Positions 20,414-32,800 of a stretch of DNA of 64,000 nt are shown here, piece after piece. Position 1 is the stretch's first letter; each line of letters begins with the position of its first letter. The notes below the pieces were generated by a model that was given only the letters and a program-made list of their open reading frames with translations, was not told where the DNA came from and ran no database searches. Origin of the DNA: Solenopsis invicta (Eukaryota; Arthropoda; Insecta; Hymenoptera; Formicidae); contig NC_052679.1 in assembly GCF_016802725.1 (NCBI RefSeq), positions 24,113,561 to 24,177,560 of the forward strand, written 5' to 3'. The translations under genes were made by a program, and so were the position numbers.

Positions 20414-23125
20414 AAAAATAAATACAAATATAAATATAAGCACATACACATTTGAATTTATGTGTACATTATCAAATATATATGTATATACATGATATAA
20501 TATATGTATAAAATAAATAAAATAAACATATTTTTTAAGTTTCAGTCGTCTAGTTCATCAGAACTAAATGAACAAGAACTCAGAAAGATAGGAATATCTA
20601 TTCGGAATGATTTTAACACTTGCCTCAGTGAAATTGGTATAACTCCTGGTAAGTTATGATTACATTCTTACAGATTTCCCATGTTGTTTCTCATCTGTGA
20701 CTTTTTAATCAATTTAAAAGTAATTTATTTTTATTTGTTTTAATTTATGTTGTTTTTTTACTATTTTATAATTTAAGTTTCGTTTTATTTAGATAGAGTT
20801 AGATAACGTTTTTGTAAAAAAAAACATGTTTTTCTTGCATTAAGCAATTTTATTTTTCAGCTGACTTTGTCAAACCGATGGAAATAGTTACTAACGTACA
20901 TCTGCAACCTGCAAATGAAGAAAGAACAAACAAACATGGCTGCTTTATAGCGTGTGTTTTAAAGAAACAGAATTTGGTAAGTATTAAAAACATGCTATAT
21001 GTATTTTATGTATAATATCCAATAATGCACGATTAATCTCTCCTAATAAATAATGTAATTGAATAATTAAAGACTTACAAGGCAACCTCACAAAATGAGG
21101 AATTCAGATTTTAACAAAACTTGGCACAAATATAAAGAAAGTAAATACATGAATTTAGAATTTTTCAGTTGCGACTAAAAAGAGATTGAAGGAGTGAAAC
21201 TACTCCTCACAGGTAAAGAGACTTTCAATATATCTTGTTAATTAAACAAAATATCACAAAATGTTTCATATTATATCAGAGTTTTACAGTAAATATTTGC
21301 ATTTAACTACTCTATTCAGTTTTCCAAAAAACTTTTTTTCAAAAATTGAACTTTTATATATCAATTACTTTTAAAGTTATGATACTGTAAAGTGTAAATT
21401 AACATATTTTTATTTTACGAACTAATAAGTTTCTACAGTAATTATTGTGATTAATGAATTATTAATAAATTACATGGTTACTTACAATTCTCCATATTGT
21501 TCAATCTCAATGGTAGGAAAAAATTAATAGTGTCTACGAGCTGTGTTAATATTTTTTTTTTAAATTAATGATTTATTGAAACGTGTTCTTGTAGTTCTTA
21601 AGCAGCTTTTTAATGCTATACTTATTAGTCGTGACATATTTATTAGAAAATGAATATTGACACAAAATAATGTAATTCAAAATTTGTATAATAAATATTT
21701 TACTCAATTGTTTAATTAAAAGTTAAATAAATATAGCCATTTTATTTATGTATACACACAATAAAATCTTTACTAATCATCATTGTACATAGAATAATAA
21801 AATTCAATTGTATATTAATAATAATATGAATTCAAAAATTTAAATGTATTTACAACATTGAAAGTAGAGATTATTAATAAATACAAATATTTTGATTGAA
21901 TTAAACATAATCAATATGATGTCTAATTTTCTGAAAAACAGATATTTGTAAAATCATTTATATACTACACTGTTAATAGCCTTTCGTATAATGCACTAAT
22001 TAACATAACTATGTTTGACGCAAACTATTACATAAGTATGAAACACGTGATATCAGAATGTGTTGGAAATAACGTAATTTTTACTTCGCAGTTCTTACAT
22101 AGAAGAATAAAATACAAACGTATGTAAAGTGCATTAATATTAGTTACGTTCATATATACATAAAATTTTAATATTCGTTACGTTTATACATACATAATAT
22201 AAATAATATTAGTTATCTTACCTTAATATTATTTATAATATTATTATATTTATTATATTATACCAGATATATAAAAGTTCAATTTAAAAAAAAAATTTTT
22301 TTGAAAAAATAAATAAAGTAGTTAAATAGAGATATTTGTAAAACTGAAACTTTCAAACCGCTTTTTAGTTGCAACTAACAAATTTTAAATTCATGTATTT
22401 ACTTCCTCTGTATTTATGCCAAGTTTCATTAAAATCTGAAATTTCCATTTTGCAAAATTCCCTTGCTAGTAATTTTACGATATAATAATTGTTAATAAAA
22501 TTAATGTAAAACAGTATGTATGTTTGACACAAATTGATGTAGAATTAATATAAAAATAAGTTAATTTATAATTAATATATTTTAAGTTATAAGCGCTACT
22601 TTGAGAGAAATAATTTAAATAAATTTATAATTTTACTATTTTTTTCTGTTATTTATAATATTTTTGTAATAATCTTAGATTGAAGGAACAAAGATTAAAG
22701 AAGAGCAAGTTTATGAAAGATTACAATTAATATTTGACGAAAATCCTGGCGGACCAATGCACCAAATTGTACAAAAATGCATGGAAAAAGGTATGTTTCA
22801 TAGTATATTATAATTATTACAAATATATAAAAATTACATTTTAATTGCTAAGCATAAACTGTTATATTAAAAATATTTATTTATTATGTTTTTTCTATAG
22901 TTTTTATGTACACTTGTAATTTTTGAAATAATATATTTTGTAAAATAAAAAGAATAAAAAATATATTAATCGTGTATTTCAACATCTTTTAATCACATTT
23001 TTTGAATTTTTGTTTATATAGTGAGGAATGACGCACAAGAATGTGAGAAATGCTTCTCTGTCTATGTTTGTACCATCAAAGATATGTATGAAGAAGAACA
23101 ACGCAGAAAAAATGAAAGAAACTAA
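18298..23125 (+). CDS. OBP-4: intact Gp-9-like odorant-binding protein
   Basis: Five exons with canonical sites: 18298-18345, 20546-20648, 20861-20976, 22679-22790, 23022-23125; about 160 residues. Signal peptide MKTFVLCACVFVLAVY, then C1 'NTCLSE', C2/C3 'GCFIACVLKK', C4 'VQKCMEK', C5-x8-C6 'CEKCFSVYVC' with the extra Cys. C1-C2 spacing is again 35. It is the most diverged member: exon 1 is two codons longer, exon 2 carries a run of five Ser, and the C-terminus ends at 'KNERN'. Introns 1 and 3 are expanded to about 2.2 and 1.7 kb by TIR elements, yet all exons, phases and splice sites are kept, which argues for selection. Secreted ligand carrier by family; ligand unknown. Confidence 0.87.
18426..18946. 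mobile_element. 521-bp non-autonomous mariner-type element in OBP-4 intron 1
   Basis: Inverted ends TTAGGGGTACCCATAAGTAA and the complement of TTACTTATGGATATCCCTAA, both extending into 'TGTCGT'; TA flanks at 18424-18425 and 18947-18948. No transposase frame. Confidence 0.75.
19571..19948. mobile_element. 378-bp foldback MITE in OBP-4 intron 1
   Basis: Ends 'gtatatctagacc' and 'ggtctaaatatac' are inverted copies, followed inward by 'gaggagtgggg' and its partner 'cccctcactcc'. An internal inverted pair, 'taatgcgcatgatgtatcat' and 'gatgcatcatgcgcattatg', makes most of the element self-complementary. Confidence 0.7.
20329..20410. repeat. (CT)n(AT)n compound microsatellite
   Basis: About 11 CT units followed by about 30 AT units, in OBP-4 intron 1. 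Confidence 0.9.
21078..22465. mobile_element. ~1.4-kb foldback element filling OBP-4 intron 3
   Basis: Ends start CAAGG and finish CCTTG. Arms of up to ~290 bp are inverted copies; for example 'aagtaaatacatgaattta' on the left matches the complement of 'aaattcatgtatttactt' on the right, and 'aaattgaacttttatatat' matches 'atatataaaagttcaattt'. No ORF of transposase type. Confidence 0.7.
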
Positions 23126-25059
23126 AGAAATAAAAACAGAATGAGCTACTTACAAGAAAAAAAGTAGAAGAAAAAGTTGTAGAAGCAGAACATGATGATG
23201 AAATGTAATTTAATATAAAAATTGGATATTGTAATTATTAATGTAAATTTATAATACAATAACTTTTCGTGTATTTTCTTATACTTTACTTTTTATTTCA
23301 TTTATTTAATAAAAGCGTGCAGCAAATGTAAAAATTGTGTTTTGATTACTTGCACTTGCTTATAAGTGAATAAAATGAAAACATACATGAAAAAATACTT
23401 TTGCTGTAAATTTTTATTGATAATAGAATACATTTTGTAAGTTATTACATTAAAGAAGAAAGTACTACAAATTTTAATAAATATTTATTTGAATAGTACT
23501 AATGGAATATTTATTAAATATAAATATATATTTATTTAGTACAAAAATCACCAATTTAATTCAAGTATCAATTTTTTTATTGAGTAAATATTTATGTATC
23601 TCGTAAGTAAATATTTTATTAATATTATTTGAATAAATATATTTATTCAAATTTAGACATTTTTTTCTCTCAGTATAGTATAAAAATACTTTTTAATATA
23701 ACGCAAATAATCTTTAATATTCTATATGACCAAGAGCGAGATACAACGTTGCTACGCAGCACATTCAAGAATATGAGATTATATCCAATGACTCAGAATT
23801 TTCCATTATAGCAGTTAATGAACGGATACGCTGATTTATATAACATTTCGTGGAAACGTTACATTGTTTCATCTCATTTATAGTGTGTGCCTATTTGTCT
23901 AAACAGAATTTTATTATATCGTAAAAATAATTATGTAAGCAGCTCTCAAATTGCATGCAAGAATGTTAAAACTTTTCTCATCATGCTTGAGCGCCCAACA
24001 TAATTATTTTCAGATCTGTCTAGCTTAATAATTTTAATTACTTTAACAAAACCGTTCTTTTCGTATAAGATACTTTGAATAAATTGAGTTAACTTCTACA
24101 AATTAACGAAAGTTGGTGGGCGCGCGCGCGCGTGTGCGTGTGTGAGTGTGTGTTGTGTGTGTGTATGTGTGTGTGTGTGTGTTTTGTATGTAAATAACGT
24201 TTAAATGAGGAGTATCTAATGTTCAGTTGTCGTGTTCGTTGTATTGCATGAAGATAATGACACTACTAGCCAGTAAAGCAAAGATTAATCTTAGCCTTGA
24301 GAATGAATCATGATCAGAAACAGGTTTCTCGTCTAACAGCAAAAAGTCAACAACTCTCGTAAGTTTCGCATCTCTAGTGCGCAGCGAACAACAGTTCCAG
24401 TCGGACTGTTATTCACAGACGCTCTTCGTTTATGTGTGTTCTAACGAATTTTTACTCACATCTCTTCCGCTGAATACTACTCTGTCGCCCGTCAAACGTA
24501 ATCTGTCTCATCAAATGCCACTGGTATGATAATATGTAATTGACAATGAGTCAAGGCTAAATTCCTTAATCTTAACATCTGTTTGCTACAATTTAACGAA
24601 AGATATTGCATTCTTCGATAAAGATCTAATTACTTTGTCCGAAGACTTTTTCTTCTTTTAAATTGCATTTGAAATTGCTTTTACTCGCGAGAAGAGACTT
24701 GCAATTTAGAAGAGAGTTTTTTACAATTTCCAATTTAATCGAGCTCTAAAATATTTTATGTTTGCGTGACTCCTCATAATCCGGTCTGTTTATATCGAAG
24801 GTAATATTTTAATATTGTACCAGATGTCACACCAAGGAATTATGACAGAACGTGTAAGTTAAATATCAACAATAAAACAATTATAGTAAAAATATCAATG
24901 CTTATTCCAAGATGCGTATAGAACTTACGATAATGTTACACGATAAAATTTTACCTTCTGGTATAATTAATTATAAAAGACGGAATATGAAATTTCTTTA
25001 TCCCTGCTTTTGCATATTTATTTTTCACTACACGAAAAATATAGAAAAAATAATAATAA
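23126..25059. other. Intergenic, OBP-4 to duplication unit 1
   Basis: 3' flank of OBP-4, then AT-rich DNA. A (CG/GT)n microsatellite lies at 24118-24182. I see no exon I can defend. Confidence 0.45.
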
Positions 25060-25479
25060 TTACTAATGAATAATAATATAAATTTATTAGAAGTATGTAA
25101 TCACGCGTAATCACTGTTAATAGAGTTAAGATACAATACAAAATATATATACACAAAATTATATTATTATTCCTTCGAGCCTCTTTAAATTTTTTCAGTC
25201 AAATATTTCAGTCGCTAATCTCGACTATATTTATTACTTTTTTTATAATAATTTACTTACCTTTTTTTAATATTAACAAAAATATTTTGTATATTTATCA
25301 GCTTGTATTATGATAACTTTTTGTTATAATACTATTTATTAAATAAATATCATATACATTTGTGCAACCGTGACACTGAGACACGTATTTCTTATTTTTA
25401 CATTTATTTTAATAAAACAATGAGTTGATTAAAAAGTATTTTAAATATTACTATGTATCCCATTAAATAAAGTAGGCCA

Positions 25480-25749
25480 TTAATTACTATTTTTAACATA
25501 TATAAATTGTGCCTTGAATGGGAATAAAGCAAGAGAAGAAAATGTTTTATAATACTGCTGACAAGATTTAATAGAGAACTTACAATTAATATTGTAAGTA
25601 TGAAGAAAAGTCTCGTTGCATTTGGCTATGATATCTATCACAGGCGTTACGTCACTTTTAAATGCAAGCCTCTGTTCTATCTCGTTAGTTGTAAAAGCGC
25701 CGTTCACAGTGCAGCATGTTTCAAACATAAGAGACACTGTGAAACTCAA
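25480..25749 (-). other. Exon-like reverse ORF conserved in both units, identity unknown
   Basis: The frame contains 'TTNEIEQRLAFKSDVTPVID' followed by 'IIAKC'. The copy in unit 2 (minus strand, near 46190-46345) keeps 'TDEIDQRPAFKSEITPVIDV' plus 'VAKC'. Both are bounded by a possible acceptor (tttcacag / ttttccag) and a possible donor GTAAGT. The pattern of a Cys at the end of an amphipathic segment resembles the C3-C4 exon of an OBP, but I cannot confirm it. In unit 2 a 3-bp loss puts a stop just before the donor. Confidence 0.3.
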
Positions 25750-26391
25750 ATGATTTAAGTGTTTGCTTCAGTTATTTAACTGATACGTGAGTACTTATCA
25801 TTAAAGAATGTAATCAAAATAAAAAAGAGATATGGAAGATCAAGATACCGCGAATTTTGTAGTTTTATTTAATAATTAAAATTTAAATCAAAAAAAGAAG
25901 AGAGAAAGTAGAATCTATAATCCTTCCTCAAATTCTTATAATATTATTTTTTAATATAAACTTTCTTAATTTAATCCCTAATATAATTTTTTTTTACAGG
26001 AATTATAAACTATTATCTATTATACAGCATTTAATATTATTGAACACAATAAAATTTAAATGTACATCATAAAACGTAAATCGTAATAAATATCCAAGTT
26101 GCAATATTTAATCGAGTGTCAAAGGTGCTAATGAAATATCGGAGTGCTATAGAAAGATTGACTCTTCTTATGTAATATACGGTAAGCATCAAAAACTCAT
26201 ACTTTTTAAACATTATATAAAACGTTAATTATTAAAAAAAAAGAATGATAATTAGCCTCGTTCAAACCAACTTTTGACAATTTATAATTCGTATTAGATA
26301 CAAAAAAGAATTCCAAGAATTAAATATATGCAAAAATTTGGGCTTATTTAAGAGACAATTTTTGAGTATATTGATTCTGTTGTCATCTTCA

Positions 26392-26822
26392 GCTACAATT
26401 TCTTCTCTTTTGAGCGCAATTACATACGTTTGCTTTCGCAAGCACTCCCTAGCTGGGCAGTTCACCGGTTAAGATACATGAACAATTTTCATAGGAAAAT
26501 TAATTTTACGACCACAGAGGAGTCGCAGATTGACAAAACCAGTTACATTCATTTCACTTGAATTACACGAATTAATTAACTTGTAACCATCAGATTTCAA
26601 CGCAATAACTTGTCAGGTCAAACTGTACTGTGTCGTGTAATTCAAGTGGAATGAATGTGACTGGTTTTGTCAATCTGCGACTCCTGTGTGGCCGGAAATT
26701 AATCTTCCCATGAAAATTGTTCGTGGGTCTTAACCGGTGAATTGCCCAGCCGGAGAGCAATTCGTAAAAGTAAACGTATGTAATTGCACTCAACAGACAA
26801 GGAATTGCAGTTGAAGATAACT
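26392..26822. mobile_element. 431-bp foldback element, unit 1
   Basis: Left 'cagctacaatttcttctc', 'acatacgt' and 'gggcagttcaccggttaag' are mirrored on the right by 'cttaaccggtgaattgccc', 'acgtatgt' and 'ggaattgcagttg'. The centre ('cagattgacaaaaccagt' versus 'actggttttgtcaatctg') is also palindromic. A shorter relative lies at 47400-47815 in unit 2. Confidence 0.75.
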
Positions 26823-26830
26823 CAAAGCTA

Positions 26831-27086
26831 GAGAACCTCTAGAAGAGAGAATCGCCACCTGAGGTCACGTGACCGACTCTGTGATTGGCCGGCGGAAATG
26901 TGCAAATTTTGCATTGCGACGTCAATGCGTTGACAGGCTTCGTCGCGAGAAACCATCGGTGGTTCCACGTGATGCGTGCTGGCCAATGCATTGACGTCGC
27001 AATGCAAAATTTGCGTATTTTCGCCAGCCAATCACAGAGTCGGTCACGTGACACCAGTTAGCGATTCTTTCTCCTAGAGGTTCTCT
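26831..27086. mobile_element. 256-bp palindrome, GC-richer than surroundings
   Basis: 'gagaacctctag' at the left pairs with 'ctagaggttctc' at the right; inside, 'ggtcacgtgaccgactctgt', 'gattggc' and 'gcattgcgacgtcaatgc' pair with inverted copies. Unit 2 lacks it. It sits next to, or nested in, the previous foldback. Confidence 0.75.
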
Positions 27087-27290
27087 ACTCGAAGCTGAGT
27101 TGAAACGTCCATTTTTAATAAAATTGTTAATACGCACCAACAACCGCGGTTACTCTTATTACCCATTAATAGGTAATATTTTTTTAATATTATGTTTTGT
27201 TTTGCTTGTATAATCCTAAACTCTAGAATCAAACCGGGCCAAGGACGAGCAATAAATCAAGTTACTCTAAATCAGAGTTATTCTAAATCT

Positions 27291-27322
<32 letters not shown>

Positions 27323-27956
27323 GATAACTTGTGATATATATATATATATATATATATATACGATAACTTGTGAAACGTTGTTATGATTAGAACGTTATGA
27401 TACGACCTTGCGAAAAACCAAGAGCGGAGTCTCGTCGTTTAGTTAAAACGATTTATCGACAAGTTCGTTTGTTCCTCTCTCTCTCTTTGCAATGAGTTTC
27501 AATTTGTAACGAAGAATTCACATAATTAAGTACTGGTCTAATATGTAGCTTGCCTTTAGTTACAATAATATATGCAAATAATAGTAATGTAAATTTAAAA
27601 AAAATTGTATAAATTTTGGTACAGATAGGATTCATTCGATGGATAGTCGAATGTAATATATAAAGGTATTCTAACATCAACACAAATAATAGAAACAAAT
27701 TACGCTGTAATGATAACAGAAAATAATAATTGCAAAATTTTATTGGTTAGATTCAGTATTTCTATAGAATTTTTTTTACTGGATATGAAATTAGTGACTA
27801 GGTTCTATAATAAATTTGAATTTTGACTTCGCATGACAGTTAAAATACGTAACTATTTTTGTTAATGTTAAGATATTTATTATAATGGCTAATGAAGACC
27901 TAGTGAAACAGAAACTAGTTCCATGTTATTATAATGTATGTATATGCTTGCTATTA
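27087..27956. other. Unit 1 flank with duplicated AT runs
   Basis: The part at 27100-27185 is the right arm of the repeat complete at 47400-47815. Two (AT)n runs, each followed by 'acgataacttgtga', form a local tandem duplication at 27293-27373; unit 2 has one short version. The remainder is collinear with unit 2 (47880-48420). No gene. Confidence 0.55.
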
Positions 27957-28170
27957 CTTGTACACCTAAGGATTTTGATTCTGTCCATGGGGAAATTTTC
28001 CAAACTGAGAAGTCACCACTTTCTACATACTCGCAGTTTATGATTAATAAAACGACTAGAGCTTATTGGTCTTTACGTTAATCATGAACTGTAAGTATGT
28101 AGAAAGATAGCGACTTCTCAGTTTGGAAAATTTCCCCATGGACAGAATCAAAGGATTGGATGTACACAAG
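27957..28170. mobile_element. Palindromic MITE, uninterrupted copy
   Basis: Ends 'cttgtacacctaagg' and 'ggatgtacacaag'. Arms contain 'gattctgtcc', 'gaaattttccaaactgagaa' and 'acatactcgcagttt' with inverted partners. A related copy lies at about 55065-55662, split by another palindrome. Outer flanks (27225-27290 and 28178-28245, 'aataaatcaagtta') are also inverted copies, so a larger foldback may enclose it. Confidence 0.75.
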
Positions 28171-28245
28171 GAAAATATATGTGATTTAGAATAACTTGAT
28201 TTATTGTTCGTTCTTGGCCCAGTTTAATATTTGTTAAGGCCTTAA

Positions 28246-29360
28246 GGCTTTAGATTGGAAATCACACGAAACCGCTTTCTATGTACTAGTAACTAGGAGA
28301 ATGCCAAGATTGACTAGCGTGCAATCGGCAGCTATAACATGAGTAACGGTCGCATTAAGATCGTAAGAGAAAATATATTTCAATTATAGCGATTAAAAAT
28401 CTCGATTTAATTAATGTCCCACCGGTATTCATTTATTGGATCTCACTAAGTATTAAACATGGTAATGTTTTTTAACTTTTTAAATAATGATTACATTGTT
28501 AAAATAAATTTTATTCATTTTTGTCACATTCTAGAATACACACGACAATAGTATAATCAGAAAATTAATGGAAATTTTTTTTAGAAAATTTTTTCTCAAG
28601 AATTCTTTTGGAAATAAGCAATCATCCATTAAGTAGCAAGATTCTGTAACTTTAACGACACATCAATATCGTTGCATTATTGCTGCGCAACTGTTTTTTA
28701 CGATTTATATAATATCTGCGCAACGTTAGTAAAACGATACCGATATTGTAGTTAAGAATTGCAGAATTACTATACTGAAAGTCAAGACTATCGACGTTGA
28801 TCTCTGGGGTCATACAGAAAAACTTATTCGTGAAAATCCATAAACATGTTGATGAATATCAATCAGTGACAAATCAGTTTAATAGATAGTGTAAAAAAAT
28901 GTATTGTTACATTTTACATATATTCTTCGTAAATACAACAATATAAATTATATAAAATATAAATGTAAACTTCAGTGATTTTTACGTATATGGACTAATT
29001 AACTTTTCTGTCTTTCAAACACATTAGAATTAAACGAATACTTAGAATACGGAATAAAGTATAGGCAAATATTATCTTATATAAGATAGCAACTTTTCTT
29101 TATTCTAATCGAGAAAGCGCGCGGGGTTACTTTAAATATTATAAGGAAGAATTTTTCTATCACAAAATTACATTGAAAATCAATATGACAATGTAAATGT
29201 TTGAGATGTTGTTATTAATTTTATTAGAATCAGCTAATTGATTTTATAAAGTATAAAGTATAAAGTATAAGTCTACCACATGCATCGTAGTCTTGTGCTT
29301 AATTATTAAAAAGAAATTATTTCTTATAATATCTAAAGCGTTTACACACTCCCATACAAA

Positions 29361-29396
<36 letters not shown>

Positions 29397-29840
29397 CGCG
29401 CGCGCGCGTGCGTGTGCGTGTGCGTGTGCGTGTGCGTGTGCGTGTGCGTGTGCGTGTGTACATATATGTTAAACAGTAAATTTTTTAAAAATTGCAATGA
29501 TATATAACAGATAAACGTTACATAAATTACATTTACATATTTTTTACATTTATGTGTTAAGAAGATAACCGATAAAAGTTTTTTATTAAGTATTTTTCTA
29601 AGTCTGCTTCTGTTGATAAATTTTTTTGACATGGAATATATTTTCTGATATACATCCTATTGACTTCATCGCAATTGAAAGTATCTTCGAGCAATATTTT
29701 AAATCAGTATTGGAGATAGAGTAACGGCGAAAACAGAGTAGTGTTTTGGTATAATCTTAACGTAGTTTTACTTTATCCTATCTAATTAAATTTATTTATT
29801 TACTAACTTAAATTATTTAAAGTGTTCGCAGATTACGAAA
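28246..29840. other. 5' flank of CYP4 copy 1
   Basis: Collinear with 49880-50970 in unit 2. Conserved blocks include 'tatcgacgttg', 'agatagcaa', 'ttgagatgttgttattaattttattagaatcag' and the last ~200 bp before the ATG. An alternating purine-pyrimidine tract at 29360-29458 is specific to unit 1. No TATA box I would defend. Confidence 0.55.
29360..29458. repeat. (GT)n(CG)n(CGTGTG)n microsatellite upstream of CYP4 copy 1
   Basis: About 100 bp of alternating purine and pyrimidine, ~380 bp before the start codon. The unit 2 position (50565-50600) has only a short 'cacccccacacaaatattgt' stretch. Confidence 0.9.
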
Positions 29841-32800
29841 ATGGATTTTATCTCTTTGGCACTGTTCACTCTTTGCGTTATTGTGATTTTCCGAGTTTTA
29901 TTGATGGTGCATTATCAATATGTTGTACGACAAAAACTTAAAAATGTTCCCCAAGTTGATAGTTTTCCTTTTGGTTCGACATTGGAGACAATTAGTATGC
30001 CGCCAGAAGGTAAAGTATTTAATGCTTATCTGAAACTATTACTACTTTTTTATACAAGTGTCATTATACTACTTAAAAACTGTGCTATTTCAATTTATAA
30101 TGTAAATAGTATAAAAATTAATTAATTTAATTGATAGAACGCTTAAAAATGGATTTAAAGAATATGGAGAAGACGTGCAAAGAAGGTATATACATACAAT
30201 GGATGGGAGGCAAGCCGTTTATTGCCGTGTTTAAGCCAGAATATTTAGAGGTAAACACAAAAAATGTCAGTATTTTGTTGTTGATAAAGAATATCATTCT
30301 TTATCTTTTTCTACGATAACTAAAGGAAATGTTGCTAGTTCAACACATTAGATCTCTTAAAGTAACATTTCTTTAGTTCTCGAAAAATAAACATTGAACT
30401 TTTTTAATACTGATAGAAACATAATCTATTTAGATAATAGAAGAATTAAAAAACCATTATTTATATATCTATGGATCGTTATATTAAAGTAGTTATTAAA
30501 CTTTAAATTCTTCAAATGCGAAAATAATGTTCTCAGAATTATTTCTTGCAAATTGCATATAGTTTAAATAACAGTAAATATGTTATTAACATTAGATTAT
30601 TTTACGTGTTTCTTCTCTTAAAATTGTTTTATTTACATTTTTATTTTTTTCTTTTATTTTTTTATAATCTTTTTTTAAACAAAAATTAATAAAAAACATT
30701 TTAGATTAAAGTGGATACCTTCTAGAAACACTTATTATTTTGTACAGATGGCTCATATAAAAAGAAAAGAAAAGAAAAATATAGCAGTACTACCTATTTT
30801 GTTGATTTTGCCTCATTTTGCCAGACGCTCATTATTACTTATAAAGAATTTAATGGTTGCGTAATTTGAAATAATATAAAAAATACTGTATCATCTGATA
30901 TAAAACACTTTTTAGTTTATATTTATGTTTCTGAAGTATTTATTTGCGTTTATGTTTTTTGCAATTTTTATTTAAAAAATATAATCAAAAAACAATATCA
31001 GCGACTTTTCTTTAATATATTATATATTTAAGCAATAACCTTTGTAATTATCATGATAAAAAGCAAATTCTTTTTAAAATAGTATAAATCATTCTCTAGC
31101 AATTATAAAACGTTTTCAAGCATTCAGAAATTTATTCTTAAATGAGATTTCAATCCAATGAAAGAGATTAGAAGGATAAGAAAGTTTATTGAGTAAGAGA
31201 TTGTTTTATTTTATCAATACTGACACTATGTAATACGTAATAATCAATTTTCGTTATTGTATAGCTATTAGGTATATTGTAAATACATTTGTTTTATTAG
31301 TAAAGAGAGGATAGAAGATATGCTAAAAAGTTTGGTGGTGTGAATTTACTTGAAGAAATTAAAAATATTTTCTAAAATATAATTTTTAACAAGTCTGCTT
31401 TACAATCTAAATAAGAAGGCCTATTCGGTCATAGCTGGATCTTAGTGCTTTATGTATACGTGTGATTTTATATATAGTACTTTCTTAGACTCAAACTTCG
31501 CGCCGTTACTTTCGGTCATATAACACAGTTATAATCGAATAAGAGTTAGTAATATCACTTTTATTAAATTAAAATTAATTTAATAATACTTGATGCTTAT
31601 TAGCATTTGGTTGAGTCTGAGAAAGTATATAAAATCACACGTATACATAAAGCAATAAGATCCAGCTATGACCGAATAGGCCTTCTTATTTAGATTGTGT
31701 GTTACATGTATCGGTCGAATATCTTTCAAGTCTGCTTTAATTTCATGAAAAACTGTTATTGTTAAATAAAAAATGTCAATATGATAAAATGAATAGATTA
31801 CAGGTTCAGTAACACTATTTTTGATAAGTAATATTAGTAGTCATAAAAAATGTCTAGATATTAAATTATCTCTTTCAAACATTTACAGCGTATTTTGCCC
31901 AGCACCGTAAATATCTCAAAAGGGTCGCATTATGATATGTTAGAATCTTGGTTGGGCAAGGGACTTTTAATATCTACAGGTGAATACATAATAAAATCAT
32001 ATTAATTATTTATTATATGTATGCATTTGTTATAAGTTTAGGATTTTATTAAAAATTGCAGCTTATTTGCTACGCTTTAATAGTCATTCACAAAAATATT
32101 TAAATAGATTGTAAAAAAACAAGTTCTATTTTCTGTCCAATATAGATTTTGGGTTGTCGAAAAAGTCATGACGCATTTTTGCAACAGAGGACGCTAGGTT
32201 AGTTTTGAAAGTACTACAGTCATTCGCATTCCTGGTATTGTTATGTCATTTAACAATTAACAGTTCTAGCTTCATAAAAAAAATATAAAAAAAAAAATTA
32301 GACAATTTGGTTGATTTTTGGAGATTTTATAACAAGTTGGAAGATGGGAGACCAAACTATGCATTTTCACCACATATTACTGTTTTACTTCCGTAAAGGG
32401 AAGAATGCGCATCAAGCTTGTAAAGTTTACGGTGACAATACTGTACAAGAACGTCAGTGTCAACGGGAAGGTTCCGATGGCGCACAGTACTATTGTACAC
32501 AAGCCACTCACAACCACTCATAGCGCTTGAACAGAAGAATATCACTAGGCACCAGCCGCTGTAATTGGCTGTGTGCAATAGTACTGGCGCTATCGGTATC
32601 TTCCCAGTGTCAACTATGGTTCATGAAATTCCGTGCTGGTGATTTTGATCTCAACAATTATGCTCTTAGTGTAGTGGGTGTTGTGTTTTTCGAGCTCCTA
32701 CCAACGAACCAAACAATCAATTCGGATGTGTATTGTCGGCAATTGGATAATTTGAATGAATCCATCATTCAAAAACGTTCAGAACTCGTTAATCGTAACG

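Noticed and set aside
26828..27143. Overlapping reverse ORFs with moderate GC
   Set aside because: They lie in the 256-bp palindrome and change frame freely; no family resemblance.
29342..29632. An ORF with long His-Thr and Ala-Arg repeats
   Set aside because: It is the translated GT/CG microsatellite.
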